Shown here: piece after piece, positions 22,698 through 33,594 of the stretch
How the letters are laid out: every line of letters starts with the position of its first letter
Numbering within the stretch: the first letter of the stretch is position 1
Assembly (NCBI GenBank): GCA_019321725.1
Contig: CM033107.1
Coordinates: 12,701,445 to 12,765,444, forward strand
DNA length: 64,000 bases
Origin: Paulownia fortunei
Taxonomy: Eukaryota > Streptophyta > Magnoliopsida > Lamiales > Paulowniaceae
Reading direction: 5' to 3'
Notes under the pieces: model-generated
What the model saw: only the letters and a program-made list of their open reading frames with translations
Database searches by the model: none
Told to the model about the DNA's origin: nothing
Made by a program: the position numbers and the translations under genes

Positions 22698-24120
22698 ATG
22701 TCAGCCTTAGTGTTGAAACCTGCACTTCAAGATAGAATTAAAGAAGGTCAAAAGGTGGATATGTATTTGTGTAGATTGAAAAGAAAGATTGATGCTGGAA
22801 AGAGGCCAGACTTCTCTATTACCGATGATGGAATTATTCGATATAAAGGGAGACTGTGTGTGTCGTCTAACAAGGCCATGAAAGGAGATATTTTGGAAGA
22901 AGCTCATACTACTCCCTACTCGGTACATCCAGGTAGCACAAAGATGTATAAGTACTTACAATAACATTATTAGTGGCCTAAAATGAAGAGAGATATAAAA
23001 ACATTTGTGGTTGAATGTCTAACTTGTCAACAAGTTAAGATTAAACATCAAAGATGATCAGGATTGTTGAAGCCTTTGTTGATTCCAGAGTGGAAATGGG
23101 AGCATATTACAATGAACTTTGTGCTTGGATTACCTAGAACTCGAAAGGGGTATAATTCCATATGGGTGATTGTTGATAGATTAACTAAATCAGCCCATTT
23201 TCTTCTAGTGAAATCCACATACAATATGGACCAATATGCTCAACAATATATTAAAGAGATAGTCAAGTTACATGGAGTGACAATTTTAATAGTGTCCGAT
23301 AGAGATCCTAAGTTTACATCTACATTTTGGAAGAGCTTACACAGTGCCATGGGAACGAAACTTGCATTTAGTACAACATTTCATCCACAAAGTGATGGGC
23401 AATCAGAAAGGGTTATTTAGATATTAGAGGATATGTTAAGAGCTTGTGTGCTAGATTTTCAAGGGAGTTGGGAGGCGAAGCTTCCATTAGTGGAGCTTAC
23501 TTATAATAATAGCTATCAATCAACAATTGGAATGGTGCTTATGAAGCATTGTATCGATAAAGTTGGAGAACGAAGCCTACTTGGTCTGAAAATAGTTCAA
23601 CATACCGCTAAGGTAGTGGAGAAGATACGAAAGAGAATCAAGATCGCACAAAATAGACAACAAAGTTATGCAGATAAATGGATAAAAGATCTAGAGTTTG
23701 CCGTTGGGGATCATGTGTTCTTAAAAGTAGCTCCCATGAAAGGTGTCATGAGATTTAGAAAGAATGGAAAACTCTGCCCAAGGTATGTCAGCCTATTTGA
23801 GATTCTCGGAAGAGTTGGTGATAAAGCTTATAGAGTGGCCTTACCTCCGTCATTATCTAGTGTTCACACTATTTTCCATGTGTCCATGTTGAGGAAGTAC
23901 ATTTCAAACCCATCTCATGTGTTGAGTTATGAACCATTGGAATTGACTCTTGATTTAGCTTAGGAAGAGAAACTAGTGCAAATTCTGGATCGGAAGGAAA
24001 AAGAGTTGAGAACGAAAAAGATTCAACTTGTTAAAGTATTATGGAGGAATCATTTTATAGTAGAGGCCACATGGGAAAGAGAAGAAAAAATATAGAGCAA
24101 GTATCTGGAATTATTTGATT
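22698..24120 (+). pseudogene. Gyp1 integrase with C-terminal chromodomain remnant
   Basis: The zinc-binding N-terminus spans 22698-23050 (EEAHTTPYSVHPGSTKMYKYL, then CLTCQQVK). The catalytic core follows in 23064-23420 with WVIVDRLTKSAHF, VSDRDPKFTSTFW and HPQSDGQSERVI. A TAG at 23418 breaks it. 23433-23963 continues with MLRACVLDFQGSWEAKLPLVE and the C-terminal fold FEILGRVGDKAYRVALPP. After a stop, a chromodomain-like tail can be read (QLVKVLWRNH, EATWEREE) near 24020-24090. In related elements this tail targets insertion to heterochromatin. Confidence 0.87.
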
Positions 24121-24148
24121 CGTCAAATTTCGAGGATAAATTTTTTAT

Positions 24149-24162
24149 AAGAAATGAAGGAT
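24149..24162 (+). other. Purine-rich tract before the 3' LTR (Gyp1)
   Basis: AAGAAATGAAGGAT abuts the LTR start at 24163. It is preceded by TTTCGAGGATAAATTTTT, the usual context in Tekay/Del elements. Confidence 0.65.
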
Positions 24163-26450
24163 TGTAATGCCCAATTATCTTCTACATAGCTAATAACAAA
24201 CATCTTACATGAATATGCATCTAATCAATACGCATTATCGAATTATGACATACAAATAGCATGATTACACGAACATGAATAATTTTTACTATGTGTTCTA
24301 GTTGTGCTTTAACTTATATTAGTACATGCAATATGAGATCAACCTTTTGTTTCTTGATTTAACATATTCCTTAAGTACTTTTTTGTAGTGAAAAACTCGG
24401 TATCTCGGTTAAGGAAGATTGATGTGTTGAACGATCATGAAATAAATTATTTCTATTGGTCCATACTTGTTACATTCTAAAGTTATTATTTGCCTAAATA
24501 TTTGCTTGAAACATGTTACATTTGGCTAAGAGTTAAAAGTATGCAAAAAGGTTCAATTTGATTGGTTGGTTCACTAGGTTGCATGAAATCATTCTAAACC
24601 GCATTACACTTGATTATAACACCAAAGCATCAATTTTTATCATCTCCCTAGCCCATAAATGTGGCTCTTTGCATGAGAAGACACCAAGCATGAGTCAACC
24701 AATCATCATCCTTCACTTATCCCTCTTTAAAATGTCAAACAAGTCATTTTTAGCCATATTTTCTTGTGGAAGCTCCTAAAAAATGACCAGCCTTTTTCTC
24801 CAAAGTTTCTCCCAAATTTCTACACTCTTTTACTCACAAAAATTAAATTCAATCCATAGGAATCCATAGAACATAAACTAGAACAAGTTTCCACCCTTTT
24901 AAGCTTGAAAATCGTTGATTTTGAAGGTTAATTTCAATTTAATCAAGGTATATTATTTTTTAATATTTCTTATGATGAATTTGTAGTATCTTGGATGGTT
25001 ACATGTTTTAGTATATTTTTTTATGAATGAAAACTCAAGTGGGATAGACTTGAAGCAAAAACTAAGCTAGTTAAGCTAGTTTCTAGCAAAATTAATAGTC
25101 ATGTGAAATATGCTTGATTTACTTGTTTCTATTATTCTTGAAATGCTTATATTGTGTTTGGAAGTGCCTACAAATAATTTTGAACAATAGCAATTAGTTT
25201 GCTTAATTGAAGGTTAGAATCAATTTAAGTTATAACTGAGTTTATGTCATTTTAATTTGGATTATGTTCGTGTTTTGGGGGCTGCCCTAATATTTATGTT
25301 TGAATTATTAGTTATTTAATAGTTGTCCTAACGTTTAATGTCTTGGATTAGTAGTAAAATATGGAGTATGCATTGTTTTTGAGGTCGTGTAATTAATATG
25401 GAAATGTTTACAAAAGATTAAAAAGTGTATATGATTTTAATTAGAATAGGTTATGTGATTTATTAAAAGGATATTGAAAGGTACATGATTTGATTATGTT
25501 AGGCCTTTAACGCATCCTATCTTCCAAAGAGATTGACCTTTTCACTTAGCTTAAAGTGGACTTGAGGTAAGTTGAAACTTTCATTTGCTGCATCACAAAA
25601 ATCATATATTGTTCTTCATGCTTTAATGTGATTGTCATTATTTTCCAAATGATGTAATGTTTGATACATACATGGTTCATGAAGCATGATACTATATTAT
25701 GAATATAATGAGGTTTTTGAAAATGAAGTATGGTACTTGATTAATGGTCGGGTAGGCAAGGGATGCAGGAGGGACCGACGGACCCAATAAATGGTGGCAA
25801 ATACTTGAGGTTGAAAAATTGGTATAGGAAAGCCACAATAAATGAGATAGAATACAGCTAATACTTGAATATGAAAACCCCGTATTATTTCTCTTATTGG
25901 CCAATCATTATGAATAGGTTTCGAAAACTACGGTCTATCGCTATTAGTTAGGTACCACACTTCAAGGGCCTTAAAGAATTATTTATAAATGAAAATTATT
26001 AAATTGAATTTAATTATTTATGTGACTTGCATGTACACTATTTGTTATTGCATCAATTTTTACCTTACTGAGCATTTAACTCATTAGATTTATGTGATGT
26101 AGGTGGAAATATACAGATTTAGAGGTTGACTGAGTCTCTAGAGCAGCCAGACAGAGATTTGTTCATATGCCATGCTTCGAGCTGTTTTATATCTATTTTG
26201 AAAACTCTATTTTGTTTTTAAATAATCCGCTCTATTATGGTTTTGTAAATAGATGTACTCAGTTTCAATTTATGTATATGGTGTGTTTAAAATGAAATGA
26301 AACAACAAATGAAGTCAAGTTATTTCTCTTATAGCTAAAAAGAGGAACTTTTATTTAAACCATAACTCTTGTATTGATGAAAAGTTAACATTTATTGACT
26401 TAACTTTATAAGCTTATTTAGGTTCTGCAGTTAGGTTAAGGGGTGTCACA
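24163..26450 (+). repeat. 3' LTR of Gyp1
   Basis: 2288 bp from TGTAATGCCC to GGGGTGTCACA. It pairs with 15412-17714. Confidence 0.92.
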
Positions 26451-26455
26451 CAAAT
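26451..26455. repeat. Target-site duplication CAAAT, right copy (Gyp1)
   Basis: Identical to 15407-15411. Confidence 0.92.
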
Positions 26456-27819
26456 AATTAAGATCATGTTATTAGATTTAAATACTTCAATTATATGATG
26501 TTGACGTACATTCAAGATGATAAATTAAAATAGTTATGGGACTATTTTATGTTCTAGTTTGTAACTTGAAAAGTTTTATTTTGATCTAATTAACCTTGGT
26601 GCTCAAGGTCTTAATTTGAGACTATATGTTTTGGAAATTATAATAGGAAATGGTGCATGATGTTGGGTGGTATCACTGGGAAAGAATATCTATTTGCAAC
26701 TATAATGCATGAACATAGTATGTTTTAAAGTAAATATATCTAATATATTGATTACATTTGAATGGATTGGAATACAAGTATGTTATGTAACTTGCGATGC
26801 TTATGATGCTTGAAAGATATTTATATTGAAATGACTTGCATTTCATCAAACATACTATTCATGAGCATTTGCATGTGCAGGCATGACATATAGTCACAAT
26901 TGAGATCTTGCTTGAGGTTTTGCATGAACGACATAATTTGAGAGAGGAAAATTAATGTTTGGTCACTACTAGTGCACCAAGGCATGTGAGACACGCTTAT
27001 GTTATATTCATGGGCCCTGCAAGTGGGATACTTCTTGGAGGATCATGCGCGGGAGGGGCGGAGGTGGACCTCTGGTGGTCACGAGAGGATGGTCTACTTG
27101 ACTGCACCCTTATTGACCTCGTTGGTGGGATGACTTCTTCGAGGATCGCAGGGGCATATCTGGTGCTCACGAGAGTATGACCTACTCAACTACGTCAATT
27201 TGAGATTGACCATTTGATTATTAATATTGTGCAGAGCTCTTTTTGGTGTATAGCAGGTAGACTAAGGGCCTTATGAAAATAATTATTTTGAGTGAAATAT
27301 TTGACTTATGAGTATACATTTCTTGCATGATATCTAGGAAATGAACTATACGATGTTTCAAACTCATATCATACTTTTAACATGCATGATTCACTTACTG
27401 GGCATTAGCTCACATGCTTCATACATTGTAAGTGCATGGTGATTGTTGAGATCCATAACATATTAGGTTGGTTGTTGGAACTTGTGCAGGCTTCCAGAGA
27501 TCATTGTACATGGATGACGACCAGTGGATTTTTTTGGGTTGTTATTCTAGTTTTTTATCATGTAGTAGTATACTTTATGATTTTGTACTATATATCACTT
27601 TTGAAACCTTATTGTTAATAAGTCTGAGTGTGGTGTGACCTTGATGGTCATTATGTTTAGATATTGCCTATGTATTCATACACAGGGTTATAGGTTTGGA
27701 AATACTTTACTCCTCAGTACTACATTTGAAAATAAATATTTACACAACATATAGAGTTGTATTATTTCCATTATTTCTGAATATATATAAATATATGAAA
27801 TGCACAAGGGGGTGTAATA
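26451..27819 (+). repeat. Right fragment of the TekA 5' LTR
   Basis: Collinear with 46230-47584 of the TekB 3' LTR and with 40370-41760 of the TekB 5' LTR, ending GGTGTAATA before the primer site. Two tandem copies of a unit of about 103 bp start near 27031 and 27134 (CTTCTTGGAG, CTTCTTCGAG). The open frame 26959-27180 is read through these repeats and is not a gene. Confidence 0.83.
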
Positions 27820-27822
27820 GAG

Positions 27823-27832
27823 TGGTATCATA
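27823..27832 (+). other. Primer binding site of TekA (Met-type)
   Basis: TGGTATCATA follows the LTR end by three bases, as in TekC, where the site is the perfect TGGTATCAGAGC. Confidence 0.75.
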
Positions 27833-27997
27833 ACCCCGATTTTTAATAGTTTTGTAGACTATCCATGTGAATGAGCTTGGAAACCTATGAAGCACAGTCA
27901 TGCCAGTAAGTTTTATTTTGTTGTATAATGCATTATATGTTTAATAAATTATAATGGCCATGTGTTATAAGATTTGGTGTGAACAGGTGTTGTAATC

Positions 27998-28835
27998 ATG
28001 GTGAGAATAAGAGGTGAAAATAGCTGTGGAGCTAGAACCTCAAGAGATGAGACACCTATCCCAAATAATGATCATGATGCTATTATTAATCAGCTTGCGA
28101 ACTTGTTGAACTTCAATCAACAACTTATCCAACAGAGGGATATGGGTGGACAACTAAGGACTGAAATGAATCAACCATAACCTCAAGCAGAATAGTTGGA
28201 GATAGTTGGGGAAAGTTTCTAGAAACTAAACCCACCTATATTTGAGGATGCATTAGATCCTACAACTGCAGAGGATTGGTTGATGATACAAGAGAACAAG
28301 TTTTAGTATTATAGGGTTTTAGAGCAAGAGAAAGTGATATGTGCATTTTTTATGCTTGAAGGTAGTGCTAAACATTGGTAGGATACAATGAATAGCACAG
28401 AAGACACCAATGCTATAACTTGGGATAAATTTAAAGAGTAGTTCATAATAAATTATTCACAGGCCTAGTTCATACTATAAAGATGAATGAATTTATTCAG
28501 CTACGACAATGAAATATGACAATTGGGGAGTATATTCACAAATTTGAACAGTTGTCTAGATTTGCCACCCATATGGTCAATATGATGCTCTAAAGGTTGA
28601 AAGGTTTTTAGAGGGTTCAAGGAATAACATATTTACAAATTACTAAGAGAATACTGGTATCAGAACAAGCTGAACTTAGAATTATTCGTGCTCTGGAGGC
28701 TTGATGTCAATTTAAGCAAGGACAAGGGCAACATTAGATCGGAAATGAAAAGAATAGACCATTTGAAGCTTAGAATCAAAAGCCAAAATTTCAGCCAAGA
28801 TAAGGACAACAATAATGGGATTAGAGCAAGTGTAT
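27998..28835 (+). pseudogene. TekA gag (Tekay/Del chromovirus)
   Basis: ATG at 27998 begins MVRIRGENSCG and runs to a TAA at 28178, followed in frame by the Gag domain. Visible are LEIVGESF, PPIFEDALDPTTAEDWL, ITWDKFKE and GEYIHKFEQLSRFATHM, with further stops and deletions. It is collinear with TekC gag (54250-55122), including the same start region and the short Q-rich coiled stretch before the first stop. Both interrupted positions shared with TekC (28178 and 28813) are TAA here and TAG there. Dead copy. Confidence 0.85.
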
Positions 28836-29387
28836 GAAAGTTGATCAAGGTAAAGCACCAAGATTACCATCATCTTGCCTAAGATGTGGTGGTCAACATA
28901 GTGGAGCCTGCCCTACAAATACTAGGGCTTGCTATATGTGTGGAAAGATTGGACATATTGCCAAGGTCTGCCCAGATAATTTGTATTCTACAGGACAAAA
29001 GAAAGTGCCAGCTAGGGTCTTCGCCATTTCTAGAATAGATGCAGAGATAAATCCATCAGTAGTGAAAGGTAAATTCCCTATCTTTGGCGTTCCAATAATT
29101 ATATTATTTGACTCTAGAGCCACACATTCATTAATATCCACTGAGTATGTGATAACCCTTTTTGGAGATCCAACCAAATTCTAAGAGCTTATGCTATTCC
29201 CATTGAAAATAGAGAACTCTATGTTGATTTGGTTGTATTGGCTATGAATGACTGTCATATAATCTTAGGTATAGATTGGTTGTCAAAATATCGTGCTACT
29301 ATAGATTGTTAGAAAAAGATGGTGACTTTTCAACTTTCTGAAAAGTAACCATTCACCTTTGTTGGGATTGTGAAAAGCTATATATTC
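28834..29387 (+). pseudogene. TekA zinc knuckle and protease, truncated at 29387
   Basis: The open stretch 28834-29184 carries the first knuckle-like motif CLRCGGQHSGACP and the true CCHC knuckle CYMCGKIGHIAKVC. The protease active site follows as LFDSRATHSL. The family motif is DSGA, so the glycine next to the catalytic aspartate is changed to arginine. After a shift it continues with IILGIDWLSKYRATIDC near 29260-29310 and stops abruptly after a KSYIFP reading at about 29387. There the minus-strand Athila-like sequence begins. RT, integrase and 3' LTR of TekA are not found afterwards. Confidence 0.85.
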
Positions 29388-30204
29388 CCTTTTTTGTTTT
29401 TTATTTTTTATTTTTTTATACAACATGACTCGCATGATAACAGAAGATAAAAAAAAGGATTTATAATTATACTCACATCACTAGCTACAAAACGAAATAT
29501 TTCAATAGAAATAAATAACTACATAGGTTTATCCAATTCATTTCTCCACATGCAAGGTAAACATAATTAAGCATCTCAAATTGCAACAAAACCAATTCAA
29601 ATGATCAATTAAAGTCCAGAATGCTTGCTTTTTCAAACTCTCCACTTATTCACAAAAGATGTGTGAATATTAAAAAGTAAACACTTTAACATGGTTGGAA
29701 TTTTCAGTTATATGTATCGCAACCAATCTTTCAATAAGGTTTAGGATGTGCACAAGACTAATTATTATTTTTCAAGATAGTACCCTTAGACTCTAACAAA
29801 AGAGGATTGCAATTATATTTTGACAATTCACAAAATTTTAGTTAAAAACTTCACAAACATGCCATGATATGCTAAAAAAATGGGGGTGCATCTCAAGAGT
29901 GTCAAAAGATTAGCCTTTACTCTGGCCACCTTTACTCAATGTTTCAATGGACCCAAAAGAAATCACGTTTGATTTTTTTTTTAAAGAAACACTAGAAAAA
30001 TACACCTTGAACACACAAGACATGATATCAACTACACCCCAACCTAATCGAGACATTATCCCTAATGTCGAAAATAGATAATAAAGTAGAGTTTAGAAGA
30101 TATCACCTGAAATGTGACTTATTGAAAAAATAAAGCTGAAATAATACAAAACACACTATTAGTTGAAATCATTAAGGATAAATTTCATAAGCTGAGAGTT
30201 AAAT
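29388..30204 (-). other. 3' untranslated region of the Athila-like element
   Basis: No coding potential. On the minus strand 30068-30034 reads like the motif GGGACAATGT followed by GGTTGGGGTG, here slightly decayed, which I know from the 3' regions of Athila-type elements. An A10 run follows at 29982-29973, and near the left end A-rich blocks (AAAAAATAAAAAATAAAAAA) at about 29420-29390. The left end abuts the broken TekA protease. Confidence 0.6.
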
Positions 30205-30816
30205 TCATTTTGCATTTTCGACCACTGTCCCTGTTAGACCAATCCACATAAGCCAGGCTGGATTAGGTTGTGGCACATATGCTAGAAGTTGATCAATCAG
30301 TTGGTTAGATGTTGGAGCATAAATGAGGATTTATCTCACAGACGGTGAAATAAAACCTTTCCCCATAGCATGATCTACAAAAGATAGCAAACCATCATAT
30401 AAACCATTAACATTAAGAATACCTATAAGTTTCTGGTGAATGTTGAGTTGTGCCCAAGAGATAACTTGGAATAACTCCTTTAGTGTACCAAAACCACTAG
30501 ATAGAGTGATGAATGGATCTGCATTATTTAATATGTTAGGCATTCTATCCTGAATATGTGACACTTTTATCTCATCTCCGATGGTCATACCTGTGATATT
30601 TTCTACTGTTAAAGGTTTTACGATAACTCCTAAAACTTTAGTTCCTTCTACATGAGCAGAAGTAGCAACATTCCCCATTAAACCCAGGCTATCTTCCCTA
30701 TATACTAAATGAAGTTTTCTTTCTGCTAATGTTCTACTAAAGTTATGGGTTGCGCCTATAAACTTACTATTTGTTTCAGGATTGGATCTACAAAAGACAC
30801 AAATACAGTTGAACTT
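30205..30816 (-). pseudogene. LOG: Intronless LOG-like (cytokinin riboside monophosphate phosphoribohydrolase) retrocopy
   Basis: About 203 codons collinear with plant LOG proteins, which release active cytokinin bases from their nucleotides in the cytosol. From 30816 the frame reads KFNCICVFCRSNPE, LAERKLHLVY, DSLGLMG, TKVLGVIVKPL and ITGMTIGDEIKV. It goes on with DRMPNILNNADPFI, FGTLKELFQVISWAQLNIH, IGILNVNGLYDGLLSFVDHA and GFISPSVR. A TAA at 30333-30331 follows, then ILIYAPTSNQLIDQLL to a TGA at 30207-30205. Plant LOG genes have several introns and none remains here, so it came from mRNA. The family motif PGGxGTxxE is SSGFGTLKE and the GGG before the LMG motif is RED. The arginine of DRM and the final glutamate are kept. 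No start ATG is visible upstream. It is almost certainly non-functional. Confidence 0.88.
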
Positions 30817-31149
30817 GCAAATGAAAAAGACTTCTATTTTTTTTTTGAAAGTGAGTTATGCAAAAATGGAGTGAGTACGGTGCTATTTGTTGAGGTATGA
30901 ACAGGGAATGCATTTATTGCATGTCTTTTTATTTTGTCAGAAAGGTTGAAAATAAAGACATACAAAATTTAAAAATTATTTGCTTACATATCAATTTACA
31001 TGTAGTTGTGATTATGGCTTACATCTTCCTCTAGTTTTACGTCCAGTAATTGTTTAAACGCCCTCGCTTTCCATCTAATTTTCTTATAAACTAGCAAACA
31101 GGTTCTTTTAATGTTAGATTCCCAAGACTATAACACTTATATTCATCCA

Positions 31150-31560
31150 GAAGTTGTTTCATAAATCAAGAATTGCACTTTGTACTAATCTACATGAATG
31201 CGCCTCAAGAGTCAATATAACGTCATCTATAAATTCCTTACTCAGTCTATCCATAATGAATTGAATTTTATCTTTATAATTTTTAGAAACCATTCCTAAG
31301 GAACAAAATTTTGTGTTACAAGTCCATCGAGCACATTTGTGAAAACCTTGTATTTTTTTCGAGCTTTATTTTTTTGAATATGTGCTTTTACCAAAATAAG
31401 GCATGTATCTAGTAAGGAAGTTTGAGGACTCGTATGAAAACTACCTGCTACTCTTACCTTTACTTCAATTATCCATCGTATGTCCCCTAGGATACCCTTA
31501 TGCATAAGCATCCTTAATCTTTCAATCCTAATTTTATAAATTTTTAAAATTACTTTTTTA
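31150..31560 (-). pseudogene. Unidentified coding-like fragment between integrase and LOG copy
   Basis: A minus-strand frame at 31511-31296 (71 codons) reads LLDTCLILVKAHIQKNKARKK and ends QNFVP. After a frame change the sequence continues with MVSKNYKDKIQFIMDRL and EAHSCRLVQSAIL to a TGA near 31155. Composition and continuity look protein-like, but I recognise no family. It may be a decayed env-like open frame of the Athila-like element or another captured host fragment. I give it no function. Confidence 0.35.
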
Positions 31561-31929
31561 GGAAGAAAAGAAAATCATTTCTTGAGGGTTAGAAGAATGT
31601 TATCCATTTTGAAAAGAACAAGAAAAAAAATGAATAAGAAAAAGAGAAAAACTTTGTACACAAAGTTAAGTTGTTTGAAAAACTAATAAGTCCGACTTTA
31701 ATAGCCACGGATTATCATTATCCGCCACTTAACAGGAAAAAGAAAAAAAGAAAAGAAAAAAATCCTGCAAAACAACAAACAAAGTCAGAGAAAATAAGTA
31801 TACATACACATACTAATCATAGCAAAAGTTAGAAAGAAAAAAAATTTCTCTTGTGAAAATTGATTTTCTAGAAACAGTTTAAGTCTATGTCCATTTACTT
31901 TGAATACATTAGTATTTCTAGAATTCTCA

Positions 31930-32931
31930 ATGTCATAAGGATATACCTATTTTACAACAAAATAACCACTCCACCTTGATCTCAATTTTCTAGGAAACAA
32001 ATGCAATCGAGAATTATAAAGCAAAATCTTTTGATCAACCTTAAATATTTTTTTTGAAATTTTATTATCATGAAAATCTTTGATTCTTGCTTTATGAATT
32101 TTAGAATTCTCATATGCATCATTTCTCAATTCTTGAAGTTCATTGATTTGTAATTTGCACAATTTTGAAGTTTCATCAAGGTTGAACTTAAACATTTTGA
32201 TTGTACAATAAGCTTTATGTTCAAGTTTAACAGGTAAATGACAAGGTTTTCCATAAACTATCATATGAGGACACATGTCTAATGATGTTTTGAAAGCAAT
32301 TTCATATGCCCAAAATGTATCGGTAAATCTAAGAGACCAATCTTTATGATTTGGGTTTACTGTCAATTCCAAAATTTGATTTATCTCCCTATTTGCAAGT
32401 TCAACTTATCCATTTGTCTGAAGGTGATAAAGAGTTGCAACTTTATGTATGATTCCATATTTCCTCATTAAAGTTTCAAAAACTTTGTTACACAAATGCT
32501 TTTCCCCCATCACTGATAATGGATCGAGGAATTCCAAATCGACTTAAAATATTTTCTTTTAAAAAATTTATTACTATTTTGTGATCATTGTTTTGACAGG
32601 GAATTGCTTAGATCCATTTTGAGACATAATCTATGGAGACCAAAATGTAAATAAACCAAATGATAATAAAAATGGTCCCATTAAGTTAATAATCCAACAG
32701 TCAAAGATTTCAATCACTAGGGTGTAAAGGTATCATGTTTGGCTTTGAAATAGATCCTAACTTTTGACAATTTTCATAACTTTTGCAGAAAGTGTAAGTG
32801 TCTTTAAAAAGAGTTGGCCAATAAAATCCATATTGCAAGATCTTTACAGCGATTTTCTTTGTCAAAAAATGACCACCACATACTTCTGAATGATAAAATT
32901 TAATAATATTACCTATCTCATTGTCAGACAC
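31930..32931 (-). pseudogene. Athila-type integrase remnant
   Basis: The N-terminal zinc-binding part is in the frame 32931-32710: FYHSEVCGGHFLTKKIAVKI, YGFYWPTLFKD and CQKLGSISK. The core is damaged around 32700-32380, where a LITNLALLNFG-like junction and several stops lie. The C-terminal part is open in 32372-31947, with WSLRFTDTFWAYEIAFKT, YGKPCHLPVKLEHKAYCTIK, LNELQELRNDAYENSK-like sequence and RSRWSGYFVV. LPVKLEHKAY is typical of the Athila group. Confidence 0.87.
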
Positions 32932-33036
32932 GTATCTTCAAAAGATTTGATCTGGATAATATTTAAATAGGTATGAATCACCTCAGTTAAAAACTTTTTT
33001 TTATCTTGGGAGTTCAATGTGATGGCATCTTTCCTG

Positions 33037-33590
33037 TCACAATAAAATTAACAATGTCAGCAAACCAAGGTAAAATAGAAATATTAAATTGTTGTTCATC
33101 AGGAAAAATATCATTAATGGGTGTGGTTTGAAATAAGTTATCACAAACAAGTCTCGATAAATGATCATTACCACATTCTCTACTCCTTTCTTATCTCGAA
33201 TTGTAAAGTTGAATTCTTGGAGTAAGAGAATCCACCTAATCAGTCTAAGTTTGACATCTTTTTTTGATAAAAGATATTTCAAAACTGTATGATCACTGAA
33301 AACAACAATTAGTGAGCCAACAAGATAAGATCTAAATTTTTTCAATGCAAAAACTACAGTCAGTAATTCTTTTTCAGTTGTTGAATAATTCAATTGAGCA
33401 CTATTTAAAGTTTTACTTGCATAGTAAATAATATATGGTTTCTTATTTTTTATCTATCCTAAGATAACTCCAACAACATAGTCACTGGCATCATATATTA
33501 TTTCCAAAGGTAAAGTCCAATCTGGATATTGCATGATTGGAGTAGACATAAGTATGCTTTTAAGCTTAACAAAAGCATTTTCACAATTTT
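33037..33590 (-). pseudogene. Athila-type RNase H remnant
   Basis: The minus-strand frame 33393-33037 begins [20 protein letters not shown] and continues [20 protein letters not shown] and [20 protein letters not shown]. The N-terminal third ([11 protein letters not shown]) is readable at 33394-33470 after a stop. The acidic positions in EKELL and SDHT remain. The frame loses similarity after the ENV motif. Confidence 0.87.
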
Positions 33591-33594
33591 CAGT

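Larger units (their letters stand above)
15412..26450 (+). mobile_element. Complete decayed Ty3/gypsy chromovirus Gyp1 with target duplication, split by a solo LTR
   Basis: An element of 11039 bp including a nested 1.9-kb solo LTR. It has LTRs at 15412-17714 and 24163-26450, a Met-type primer site, gag, zinc knuckle, protease, RT, RNase H, integrase, a C-terminal chromodomain remnant and a purine tract. Target duplications CAAAT (15407-15411 and 26451-26455) are identical. LTR ends differ at about 9 percent over the first 160 bases, almost all transitions. The domain order with integrase after RNase H makes it Ty3/gypsy. The chromodomain and the polypurine tract context place it with the Tekay/Del group. 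It inserted into the 5' LTR of TekA. Confidence 0.92.

Noticed and set aside
26959..27180. Open frame of 73 codons with GC-rich composition
   Set aside because: It lies wholly in the TekA LTR across the 103-bp dimer, and the same DNA in TekB gives different frames.
30205..30816. LOG-like frame as a functional cytokinin-activating gene
   Set aside because: A premature stop, no start ATG, loss of the PGG and GGG glycine motifs, no introns and a retroelement setting make it a pseudogene.
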